Assembly (NCBI GenBank): GCA_947575475.1
Contig: CANPNN010000076.1
Location: 1-6,347, forward strand
Length of the DNA stretch: 6,347 bases
Origin: an uncultured Pseudoflavonifractor sp.
GTDB taxonomy: Bacteria; Bacillota_A; Clostridia; Oscillospirales; Oscillospiraceae
Direction: 5' to 3'
In this document: positions 1 through 5,472 of the stretch, piece by piece
Layout of the letters: every line of letters starts with the position of its first letter
Numbering within the stretch: position 1 is the first letter of the stretch
The notes under the pieces: model-generated
What the model was told of the DNA's origin: nothing
The model's database searches: none
The model's input: the letters and a program-made list of their open reading frames with translations, nothing else
Position numbers and translations under genes: made by a program

Positions 1-2070
1 AAGCCCAGCCACCGGAAGCTTCTCTACACCATGTATGATATGGGCCTTCTCACCAAGGCCCGGACCAAGTCGGCCAACATCGTGGGCCAGACCATGAAGC
101 TCAACCCCCACGGCGACGCGGCCATCTACGACACCATGGTACGGCTTTCCCGGGGCTACGGGGCGCTGCTGCACCCCTTTGTGGACAGCAAGGGTAACTT
201 TGGTAAGGTCTACTCCCGGGACATGGCCTGGGCCGCCAGCCGGTATACCGAGGCCAAGCTGGACGGCATCTGCCAGGAGCTTTTCCGGGATATCGACCAG
301 GATACGGTGGATTTTGTGGACAACTATGACGGCTCTATGAAGGAGCCCTCATTGCTCCCCACCACCTTCCCCAACGTGCTGGTGTCCGCCAACCAGGGCA
401 TCGCGGTGGGCATGGCCTCCAACCTGTGCGGGTTCAACCTGGGGGAGGTGTGCGAGGCCACCATCGCCTACATGAAGGATGAGAACTGCGACCTTCTCTC
501 CATTCTCAAGGCCCCCGACTTCCCCACGGGGGGACAGCTTCTCTACGACGGCGGACAGATGGCGGACATTTACGCCACCGGGCGGGGCTCCTTCCAGGTC
601 CGGGCCAAGTGGCGGCACGTGAAGGAAGAGAACGTCATCGAAATTTATGAAATTCCCTACACCACCACCGCCGAGGCCATTATGGACAAGGTCACCGAGC
701 TTGTGAAGGCGGGGAAGCTGAAAGAGATCGCCGATATGCGGGACGAGACCGACCTTTCCGGTTTGAAGCTGACCATCGACCTCAAGCGGGGGACCGACCC
801 GGAGAAGCTGATGGCCAAACTCTTTAAGTCCACCGCCCTTCAGGACGCTTTCGCCTGCAATTTCAATATTCTGATCGCCGGGATGCCCCGGGTCCTGGGG
901 GTCAGGGAGATCCTGTGTGAGTGGGTGGCCTGGCGGATAGAGGGGGTCCGGCGGCGGACCTGGTTCATCCAGAAGAAGAAAAAGGATAAGCTCCACCTTT
1001 TGAAGGGCCTGAAGAAGATCCTGCTGGATATCGACAAGGCCATCCAGATCATCCGGGACACCGAGCTGGACGCGGAGGTCATCCCCAATCTGATGATCGG
1101 GTTCGGCATCGACCAGGTCCAGGCGGAGTTTGTGGCGGATATCCGGCTGCGGAATATCAATAAAGAGTATATCCTCAAGCGGGTGGCCGAGACCGCCGAC
1201 CTGGAAAAGGAGATCGAGGACTTACAGGACATTCTGGACCACCCGCAGAGGGTCAAGACCATCATTGCCGGAGAGCTGAAGGACGTGATGAAGAAGTATC
1301 CCTCCCCCCGGCGCACCGAGATCGTCTATGAGTACCAGGCCGCGGCGGAGGACGAGGGGGAGGACGAGACGCCGGACTATCCGGTGAATGTATTCCTCTC
1401 CCGGGAGGGATACTTAAAGAAGATCACCCCCCAGTCCCTGCGGATGGCCAGCGACCAGAAGTACAAGGAGGGGGACGGCCCCAGCCAGCAGTGGACCGCC
1501 GCCAACCGGGACGAGCTGCTGGTGTTTACCGATGCGCAACAGTGCTACAAGACCCGGCTTGCCGACTTTGACGACGCCAAGGCCAGTGTGCTGGGGGATT
1601 ATCTGCCTACCAAGCTGGGAATGGACCCGGGGGAGAATGTGGTATGGGCCTGTATCACCAGTGATTATTCCGGGCACCTGCTGTTTTTCTTTGAAAACGG
1701 CAAGGCGGCCCGGGTGGAGCTTTCCGCCTACAGGACCCAGACGCGGCGGAAAAAGCTGACGGGGGCATACTCGGACAAGTCGCCCCTGGCGGCGGCCTTC
1801 CTGCTGAAGGAGGATATGGAGCTGGCGGTGGTCTCCAGCGAGAACCGCTGCGTGGTGTTCCACACCGCCGTTTTGGCCCCCAAGACCACCCGGAACACCC
1901 AGGGGGTGGGGGTGATGACCCTGAAGCCCAAGCGAAAGGTGGACTTTGTCCGGCCGGCGGGGGAGATGTCCGGCGCCAACCTTGCCCGCTACCGGGCCAA
2001 ATCCCTGCCCATTATGGGGGCTGTGCTCAAGCCGGAGGACAAGGGCGAGGAGCAAATATCTCTGTTTTAA
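1..2070 (+). CDS. parC: Type IIA DNA topoisomerase subunit A (ParC/GyrA-like), 5'-truncated by window edge
   Basis: DNA-breaking and rejoining subunit of a type II topoisomerase. With its ATPase partner (ParE/GyrB) it passes duplexes through one another to decatenate or relax DNA. The reading frame is open from base 1, where the first residues KPSHRKLLYTM match the family's conserved stretch after 'DGLKP', so roughly 40 N-terminal residues lie outside the window. The catalytic tyrosine is in AASRYTE, codon 244-246. The quinolone-pocket segment reads KLNPHGDAAIYD. The tower and coiled-coil region (about nt 880-1330) is rich in charged heptad-like residues. The C-terminal part (about nt 1380-2070) looks like a short beta-pinwheel: NTQGVGVMTLK resembles a GyrA blade, but no canonical GyrA box (QRRGGKG-like) is present, and the nearest stretch is TQTRRKKLTGAY. 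Lack of the box favours a topoisomerase IV-like role over gyrase, but the assignment within the A-subunit family is inferred. parE would be expected just upstream. Ends in TAA. Confidence 0.93.
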   Translation, partial: KPSHRKLLYTMYDMGLLTKARTKSANIVGQTMKLNPHGDAAIYDTMVRLSRGYGALLHPFVDSKGNFGKVYSRDMAWAASRYTEAKLDGICQELFRDIDQDTVDFVDNYDGSMKEPSLLPTTFPNVLVSANQGIAVGMASNLCGFNLGEVCEATIAYMKDENCDLLSILKAPDFPTGGQLLYDGGQMADIYATGRGSFQVRAKWRHVKEENVIEIYEIPYTTTAEAIMDKVTELVKAGKLKEIADMRDETDLSGLKLTIDLKRGTDPEKLMAKLFKSTALQDAFACNFNILIAGMPRVLGVREILCEWVAWRIEGVRRRTWFIQKKKKDKLHLLKGLKKILLDIDKAIQIIRDTELDAEVIPNLMIGFGIDQVQAEFVADIRLRNINKEYILKRVAETADLEKEIEDLQDILDHPQRVKTIIAGELKDVMKKYPSPRRTEIVYEYQAAAEDEGEDETPDYPVNVFLSREGYLKKITPQSLRMASDQKYKEGDGPSQQWTAANRDELLVFTDAQQCYKTRLADFDDAKASVLGDYLPTKLGMDPGENVVWACITSDYSGHLLFFFENGKAARVELSAYRTQTRRKKLTGAYSDKSPLAAAFLLKEDMELAVVSSENRCVVFHTAVLAPKTTRNTQGVGVMTLKPKRKVDFVRPAGEMSGANLARYRAKSLPIMGAVLKPEDKGEEQISLF

Positions 2071-2082
2071 AGGAGTGAGGAC

Positions 2083-2955
2083 ATGAAGCGCACCCCGGCC
2101 CAGCTGCTGAAAAATTATCTGCTCATTTTGGTGGGCGCGGCGGTGTACGCCCTGGCCTTTGACGCTTTTTTCGTGCCCAACGGCATCGCCTTCGGCGGCG
2201 TTACGGGACTTGCCCAGATGGTGAATTTCTTCTTCCCGCAGGCCCCTGTGGGGACTCTGGTCATCGTGTTCAACATCCCCCTGTTCCTGCTGGGGTGGAA
2301 GTTTTTGGGCGGGCATATGCTGGTCAGCTCTCTGTTTGCCATGACGGCGTCGTCGCTGCTGATCGACCTGTATCCCCTGGTCTATGAGTTCCCGCCCATG
2401 GAGGATACCCTTTTGGCCTGCGTGATCGGCGGGGTGGTGCTGGGGGTGGGGATGGGGATCACCTTCCTCCAGGGGGCCACCACGGGGGGGACTGAGATCG
2501 TGGCCCGGCTCCTCAAGCTGAGGCTGGCCTGGCTGCCCGTGGGCAAGCTGCTGCTGGCCGCCGACCTGACGGTGGTGGCCTTGGTGGCGGTGGTGTTCCG
2601 CAGCATGGGCACCGCCCTCTACGGCGTGGTGGCCCTCTATATCTCCACGGTGGTCATGGACCAGGTGCTCTACGGGATGGACAACGCCAAGGCGGCCTAT
2701 ATCATCTCCGACAAGCCGGAGGCCATTGCCCGGGTCATCATGGACGAGATGGACCGGACGGTGACCTACCTCCAGGGGGAGGGCGGCTACCTGGGGCAGC
2801 CCAAGCGGGTGATCCTGTGCGCCTTTAAGCAGCGGGAGATCGTGGCCGTCAAGGCGGCTGTGCAGCAGGCGGATCCCAACGCTTTTATGATCGTTACCAA
2901 CGCCCACGAAGTGCTGGGCGAGGGGTTTGGAAGCTATCATGGAAACGGACTGTAA
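2083..2955 (+). CDS. YitT family membrane protein (DUF161 + DUF2179)
   Basis: Integral membrane protein of 290 residues, a normal length for the YitT family. It belongs to a widespread Firmicutes family whose transport or regulatory role is not firmly established. The N-terminal part has about six hydrophobic segments (roughly residues 10-30, 56-75, 79-96, 108-128, 151-173 and 176-194) with the glycine-rich family motifs NGIAFGGVTGLA (33-44) and GATTGGTEIVARLL (131-144). The soluble C-terminal domain (about 205-280) matches DUF2179: GEGGYLGQPKRVILC, REIVAVK, and the hallmark DPNAFMIVTNAHEVLGEGF. The start at ATG 2083 is supported by AAGGAG at 2070-2075, which overlaps the end of the topoisomerase gene's TAA stop. 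The 12-nt gap indicates translational and transcriptional linkage to that gene. Several Firmicutes genomes carry multiple paralogues, so no gene symbol is assigned. Confidence 0.93.
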   Translation: MKRTPAQLLKNYLLILVGAAVYALAFDAFFVPNGIAFGGVTGLAQMVNFFFPQAPVGTLVIVFNIPLFLLGWKFLGGHMLVSSLFAMTASSLLIDLYPLVYEFPPMEDTLLACVIGGVVLGVGMGITFLQGATTGGTEIVARLLKLRLAWLPVGKLLLAADLTVVALVAVVFRSMGTALYGVVALYISTVVMDQVLYGMDNAKAAYIISDKPEAIARVIMDEMDRTVTYLQGEGGYLGQPKRVILCAFKQREIVAVKAAVQQADPNAFMIVTNAHEVLGEGFGSYHGNGL

Positions 2956-2962
2956 AAATTTG

Positions 2963-2969
2963 AAGGAGG
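2963..2969 (+). promoter_or_regulatory. Ribosome binding site that fixes the LUD protein start
   Basis: AAGGAGG lies 8 nt before the ATG at 2978. In-frame upstream starts at 2927 and 2939 sit inside the end of the yitT-like gene with no comparable site, so 2978 is the start used here. Confidence 0.85.
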
Positions 2970-2977
2970 AAACGCAC

Positions 2978-3580
2978 ATGCCAGACTGGAAGAAGCTGAC
3001 CGAAAATCTGGAAAGACATGGCTTTGCCGTAAGCCGCTTCGCCACCGGGAGGGAGGCGGCGGAGTACATAAACGCCTCCCTGGACGGGAAGAGCATCGGG
3101 ATCGGCGGGTCCATGACCGTTCAGGAGCTGGGGCTTTACGAGCTTCTGGCCGCCCACAACCAGGTCCACTGGCACTGGGGACCGGAAAAACAGCCCGACA
3201 CCCTTGCCAAGGCCGCCCAGGCGGAGGTGTACCTCACTTCGGTCAACGGCCTTGCGGAGACGGGGGAGCTTATCAATATCGACGGCACCTGCAACCGTGT
3301 CTCCGCCAGCATCTACGGACATAAGACGGTCCTCTTTGTGGTGGGGGTCAACAAGATCGCTCCCGACTATGAAAAAGCCCTCTGGCGGGCCAGGAACATC
3401 GCCTCCCCCAAAAATGCCCAGCGGCTGGGAAGGAAGACCCCCTGCGCGGCAAAGGGGGACAGATGCTATGACTGCCAAAGTCCTGAGCGCATCTGCCGGG
3501 CCTTGGTCACCCTCTGGCAAAAGCCCACCGGCGTGGAGAAAGCAGAGGTGGTGCTGGTGGAGGAGGAGCTGGGATATTAA
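2978..3580 (+). CDS. LUD-domain protein (LutC/YkgG family, DUF162), lactate-utilization-like
   Basis: Soluble protein of 200 residues with the LUD domain. This is the fold of LutC, one of the three Lut proteins that oxidise L-lactate in Bacillus. Seen in the sequence: SIGIGGSMTVQELGLYE (39-54), a nucleotide-binding-like glycine segment; the family block LTSVNGLAETGELINIDGTC (86-105); and GHKTVLFVVGVNKI (114-127). Near the C-terminus lies the cluster C156-x6-C163-x2-C166-x6-C173 (PCAAKGDRCYDCQSPERICR). Similar clusters occur in stand-alone clostridial LUD proteins and could bind a metal or Fe-S centre, which is inference. No lutA- or lutB-like gene is adjacent, so a role in lactate oxidation is not supported by context. 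It starts 22 nt after the upstream gene and is probably in the same operon. The actual substrate is unknown. Confidence 0.9.
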   Translation: MPDWKKLTENLERHGFAVSRFATGREAAEYINASLDGKSIGIGGSMTVQELGLYELLAAHNQVHWHWGPEKQPDTLAKAAQAEVYLTSVNGLAETGELINIDGTCNRVSASIYGHKTVLFVVGVNKIAPDYEKALWRARNIASPKNAQRLGRKTPCAAKGDRCYDCQSPERICRALVTLWQKPTGVEKAEVVLVEEELGY

Positions 3581-3640
3581 AAGGCGAAAAGCGATCAAAC
3601 CGAGTTTTTTGCTTGCAGACTTTCTATTTTGGCGTTCAAA

Positions 3641-3648
3641 AAGGGGGG
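3641..3648 (+). promoter_or_regulatory. Ribosome binding site supporting a GTG start
   Basis: AAGGGGGG lies 7 nt before GTG 3656. It selects that codon over the in-frame TTG at 3629, which has no such site and would put extra residues ahead of the signal peptide. The site is G-rich rather than the clean AAGGAGG used by the neighbouring genes. Confidence 0.65.
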
Positions 3649-3655
3649 CGTCTGC

Positions 3656-4762
3656 GTGAAAAACCGAATCACCGCCGTGGGACTTGCCCTCTGCCTGGGG
3701 TTTTCCGCCTCGGGCTGCGCGTCCATGCTGGAGCGCTCCTACAGTTCCTCCACCCATCATGTGGATAGGCCCACCATTGCCGAGGACCCCTCGGTCCTGC
3801 GGGTGGAGGATTACCGGGAGCTGGTCTCCGCTGTTCTCTATTTGGTGAGCGAGGGGGCGCAGACGGGGGTCATCCAGCTCTACGACTATTCCGGCCCGGT
3901 GGAGGAGGACCTGCCCGCCGCCTGTCTGGAGGTCACCGCCCAGGACCCTTTGGGGGCCTATTGCGTGGACTATATCAAGCATGAGTATACCCGGGTGCTC
4001 TCTTACTATCAGGCCACTTTGGACATCCATTACCGCCGCACCCAGGAGCAGGTGCGGTCCATGGTCCGGGTCACGGGAACCGGAGCCATCCGCACCGAGC
4101 TGCGCCAGGCCCTGACTCAATTTGCCCCGGAGGTGGTCCTGCGGGTGGCCTATTTTTCCGAGGACGCAGATTTTATCCGGGAACTGATCCACCAGACCTA
4201 TTATGAGGACCCCGCCTTTGCCCTGGGCTATCCGGAGGCGGAAATTTCCCTCTATCCCGACAGCGGCCGGGAGCGGGTGGTGGAGATCCTGCTCACCTAT
4301 CCCGAGAGCGCCGACGAGCTTCTCCGCAAGAGCGAGGCGCTGGCCCGGGAGCTGGAGAACGCGGAGGTGGGGGAGCCGCTCTCCGCCGCTCCGGCCCAGG
4401 AGGCGCTCCGGGCGCTGTGGGCCCGGGCCGCCTATGCCCCTGACGGCGGCTCAACTGCCTACGACGCCCTGGTATCCGGTGTGGCCGACGACCAGGGGAT
4501 GGCCCTGGGTTTCGCCCTTCTGGCCCCCGGAAGCCGGGTGGTGGAGGGCAGCCGCAGGGGGGAGCCCCGGTTCTGGAACAGCCTGGAGGGGGAGAGGGAG
4601 ACTCTCTATCTGGATCCCTCCGAGGGCACGGGGGCGCTTTATACCGCCGGCGAGCTTTTTGACCAGGGCTACCGCTGGGCGGACGGCCCGGGGGAGCTTG
4701 AAGGGGAGGATCGCTCCGGACAGGAGCAAAAAGAAGGGGAAAAGGGGACGGAAAGCCAATAA
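3656..4762 (+). CDS. Putative lipoprotein with a degenerate transglutaminase-like domain
   Basis: Predicted secreted lipoprotein of 368 residues, counted from the GTG start. The N-terminus MKNRITAVGLALCLGFSASGC has a positive n-region, a hydrophobic core and a lipobox ending at Cys21, so the mature protein should be anchored to the outer face of the membrane. Residues 50-230 have no motif I recognise and appear to be an alpha/beta region (for example EDYRELVSAVLYLVSEGAQ and LRVAYFSEDADFIRELIHQTYYEDPAF). Residues 268-320 align by eye with bacterial transglutaminase-like domains: AYDALVSGVADDQGMALGF against the usual AYDALVNGxAVCEGYAxAF, RFWN against HAWN, and LDPS against VDPT. The catalytic Cys position is Asp279 and the His position is Arg305, while Asp320 is kept, so protease or transglutaminase activity is unlikely. 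The tail (345-368) is low-complexity and rich in Glu, Gly, Lys and Gln. A 75-nt gap precedes the gene with no clear promoter. The cellular role is unknown. Confidence 0.82.
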   Translation: MKNRITAVGLALCLGFSASGCASMLERSYSSSTHHVDRPTIAEDPSVLRVEDYRELVSAVLYLVSEGAQTGVIQLYDYSGPVEEDLPAACLEVTAQDPLGAYCVDYIKHEYTRVLSYYQATLDIHYRRTQEQVRSMVRVTGTGAIRTELRQALTQFAPEVVLRVAYFSEDADFIRELIHQTYYEDPAFALGYPEAEISLYPDSGRERVVEILLTYPESADELLRKSEALARELENAEVGEPLSAAPAQEALRALWARAAYAPDGGSTAYDALVSGVADDQGMALGFALLAPGSRVVEGSRRGEPRFWNSLEGERETLYLDPSEGTGALYTAGELFDQGYRWADGPGELEGEDRSGQEQKEGEKGTESQ

Positions 4763-4768
4763 TTTTCC

Positions 4769-4797
4769 TTTACAATGGGAAAAAAGTGTGGTATAGT
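4769..4797 (+). promoter_or_regulatory. Sigma-A-type promoter of rpsO-pnp
   Basis: The -35 TTTACA (4769-4774) and -10 TATAGT (4792-4797) are separated by exactly 17 nt, and each matches the consensus in 5 of 6 positions. The promoter begins 6 nt after the stop of the lipoprotein gene. Transcription would start at about 4803-4806, giving a leader of about 108 nt before the rpsO ATG. Confidence 0.85.
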
Positions 4798-4803
4798 ATC
4801 ATG

Positions 4804-4911
4804 GTACGACCATCCACCGGCTTAGAGACGGGACACACCTCTGTGTCAGAGGGCTCCATCCCCCCGCCCCCCAGCCGGTAGGATAGAATATTTGGAAAGG
4901 TGGAAACACAC
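4804..4911 (+). promoter_or_regulatory. Structured rpsO leader, candidate S15 autoregulatory RNA
   Basis: ACCGGCT (4816-4822) pairs perfectly with AGCCGGT (4873-4879) and encloses GACACA-cctc-TGTGTC (4832-4847), a perfect 6-bp hairpin. A competing 5-bp hairpin CCTCT-gtgtc-AGAGG (4838-4852) uses the same bases. CCACC (4814-4818) is complementary to GGTGG (4899-4903) in the ribosome binding site, and that pairing would compete with the outer stem. Two C-runs (4860-4865 and 4867-4872) lie in between. S15 is known to repress its own mRNA through structurally unrelated leaders in several bacterial groups. That this leader does so is inference from position and folding alone. Confidence 0.5.
4898..4903 (+). 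promoter_or_regulatory. Ribosome binding site of rpsO
   Basis: AGGTGG ends 8 nt before ATG 4912 and makes that codon the start. An in-frame GTG at 4900 falls inside the site and would add four residues not typical of S15. Confidence 0.75.
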
Positions 4912-5178
4912 ATGATCCGTAAGGACGAAAAGACGGCCGTGATCGAGGCCAACCGCACCCATGAGACCGATACTGGTTCTCCCGAGGTGCAGATCGCCAT
5001 TCTCACCAAGCGCATCAACGAGCTCACTGAGCATCTGCGGGTGCACATCCACGACAACCACAGCCGCCGTGGCCTTTACAAGATGATCGGTAAGCGCCGC
5101 AAGCTGCTGGACTACCTGATGCGCAAGGACATTGAGCGTTACCGCGCCATTATTGCCAAGCTGGGTATCCGGAAGTAA
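4912..5178 (+). CDS. rpsO: 30S ribosomal protein S15
   Basis: Primary-binding protein of the small ribosomal subunit platform. It contacts the 16S rRNA helix 20/21/22 junction and h23a and helps nucleate platform assembly. The protein has 88 residues, close to the usual 89. Conserved family blocks are all present: [19 protein letters not shown] (17-35), the rRNA-binding [25 protein letters not shown] (45-69), and the ending [13 protein letters not shown]. His45, Asp48 and Ser51, in the HIHDNHS segment, correspond to the conserved RNA-contact region. It has its own promoter and leader, and is followed by a strong hairpin and then pnp, a classic bacterial pairing. Codon use is like that of its neighbours. 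Confidence 0.98.
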   Translation: MIRKDEKTAVIEANRTHETDTGSPEVQIAILTKRINELTEHLRVHIHDNHSRRGLYKMIGKRRKLLDYLMRKDIERYRAIIAKLGIRK

Positions 5179-5180
5179 GA

Positions 5181-5231
5181 AAACCAGGCCGGGGCAGCGT
5201 GGGAGGACCCCGTTGCCCTGGCCTCTATTTT
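5181..5231 (+). terminator. Terminator-like hairpin after rpsO
   Basis: The arm AGGCCGGGGCA (5186-5196) pairs with TGCCCTGGCCT (5214-5224) through 10 Watson-Crick pairs and one G-U. The stem continues as GCG/CGT and GGG/CCC around a single bulged T (5200) to an AGGA tetraloop (5204-5207), 17 bp in all. An A-rich stretch precedes it, and CTATTTTG follows, so the T-tract is short and termination may be partial. It begins 7 nt after the rpsO stop and would protect the rpsO mRNA 3' end while letting some transcription reach pnp. Confidence 0.75.
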
Positions 5232-5261
5232 GCCCCATGAAAAATCTGCCCCCCGCCAACC

Positions 5262-5437
5262 TGATTTAGCAGTTGGATTTGGGTCCGAATGTTCCCCCCT
5301 GCGCCTCCTCCCCCGGAGGCGCCCCGCGCCGCAATTTCTGGGTTCCTGACCTCCCCTGGTCATACCCCAAAGCCACCCCCCTGGCTTTTTTCTTGCGGCC
5401 ACCCCCCCATTCGGGCCCAAATCCAAGTGCTGGATCA
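5262..5437 (+). repeat. Long inverted repeat, arms 5262-5291 and 5408-5437
   Basis: The 19-nt inner arms TTGGATTTGGGTCCGAATG (5273-5291) and CATTCGGGCCCAAATCCAA (5408-5426) are complementary at 18 Watson-Crick positions plus one G-U. In the same register, beyond one G-G mismatch (5272/5427), TGATTTAGCA pairs with TGCTGGATCA with two G-U pairs. In total 29 of 30 positions pair. The deviations are G-U tolerant, which suggests selection on RNA. No target-site duplication is visible, so a MITE-like insertion is less likely but not excluded. Confidence 0.85.
5369..5394 (+). terminator. Intrinsic terminator-like hairpin inside the pnp leader
   Basis: AAAGCCA (5369-5375) pairs with TGGCTTT (5382-5388) across a loop of six C residues. 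The T-run 5386-5391, then CTT, follows the G+C part of the stem. It lies about 80 nt upstream of the pnp ATG and before the 3' arm of the long helix is made, so it could attenuate read-through into pnp. The core stem is short (AGCCA/TGGCT), so strength is uncertain. Confidence 0.55.
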
Positions 5438-5472
5438 TGGGAACAGCGGGGGAGAACAAAGGAGGACAAACA

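Larger units (their letters stand above)
5250..5452 (+). promoter_or_regulatory. Large structured pnp leader (long-range helix with branched apex)
   Basis: The rpsO-pnp gap beyond the first hairpin holds one extended fold and no convincing gene. Its backbone is the helix 5262-5291/5408-5437. Below an internal loop, CCCCCGC (5250-5256) can pair with GCGGGGG (5446-5452). The apex contains the 8-bp hairpin 5301-5308/5315-5322, a 7-bp stem GCCGCAA/TTGCGGC (5328-5334/5393-5399), and inside that two hairpins at 5347-5362 and 5369-5388. The base of the fold ends 5 nt before the pnp ribosome binding site (AAAGGAGGA, 5458-5466). No separate pnp promoter was found. In E. coli a long pnp leader helix is cut by RNase III as part of PNPase autoregulation, and a similar role here is inferred. 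Confidence 0.65.

Noticed and set aside
1414..3114. Long minus-strand open frame (566 codons) antisense to the topoisomerase and yitT-like genes
   Set aside because: It is a by-product of GC-rich third positions in the + strand genes. Its product is a His/Gly/Pro/Leu-rich string with no family motifs, and it spans two well-identified genes.
3597..3610. AAAC-cga-GTTT with a following T-run after the LUD gene, as a terminator
   Set aside because: A 4-bp stem with three A-T pairs is too weak. It may only mark an AT-rich gap.
2894..4192. Minus-strand open frame of 432 codons antisense to the LUD and lipoprotein genes
   Set aside because: It has the same composition artefact and no recognisable domain, and it overlaps confident + strand genes.
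4801..4813. ATGGT-acg-ACCAT palindrome at the rpsO transcription start
   Set aside because: The predicted start falls inside it, so it would not fold fully in the RNA. Five-base arms are too short to claim an operator.
5273..5426. MITE-like element with 19-bp terminal inverted repeats
   Set aside because: There is no target-site duplication, the pairing continues outside the supposed ends in the same register, and the differences preserve G-U pairs. A genome-wide copy search would settle it.
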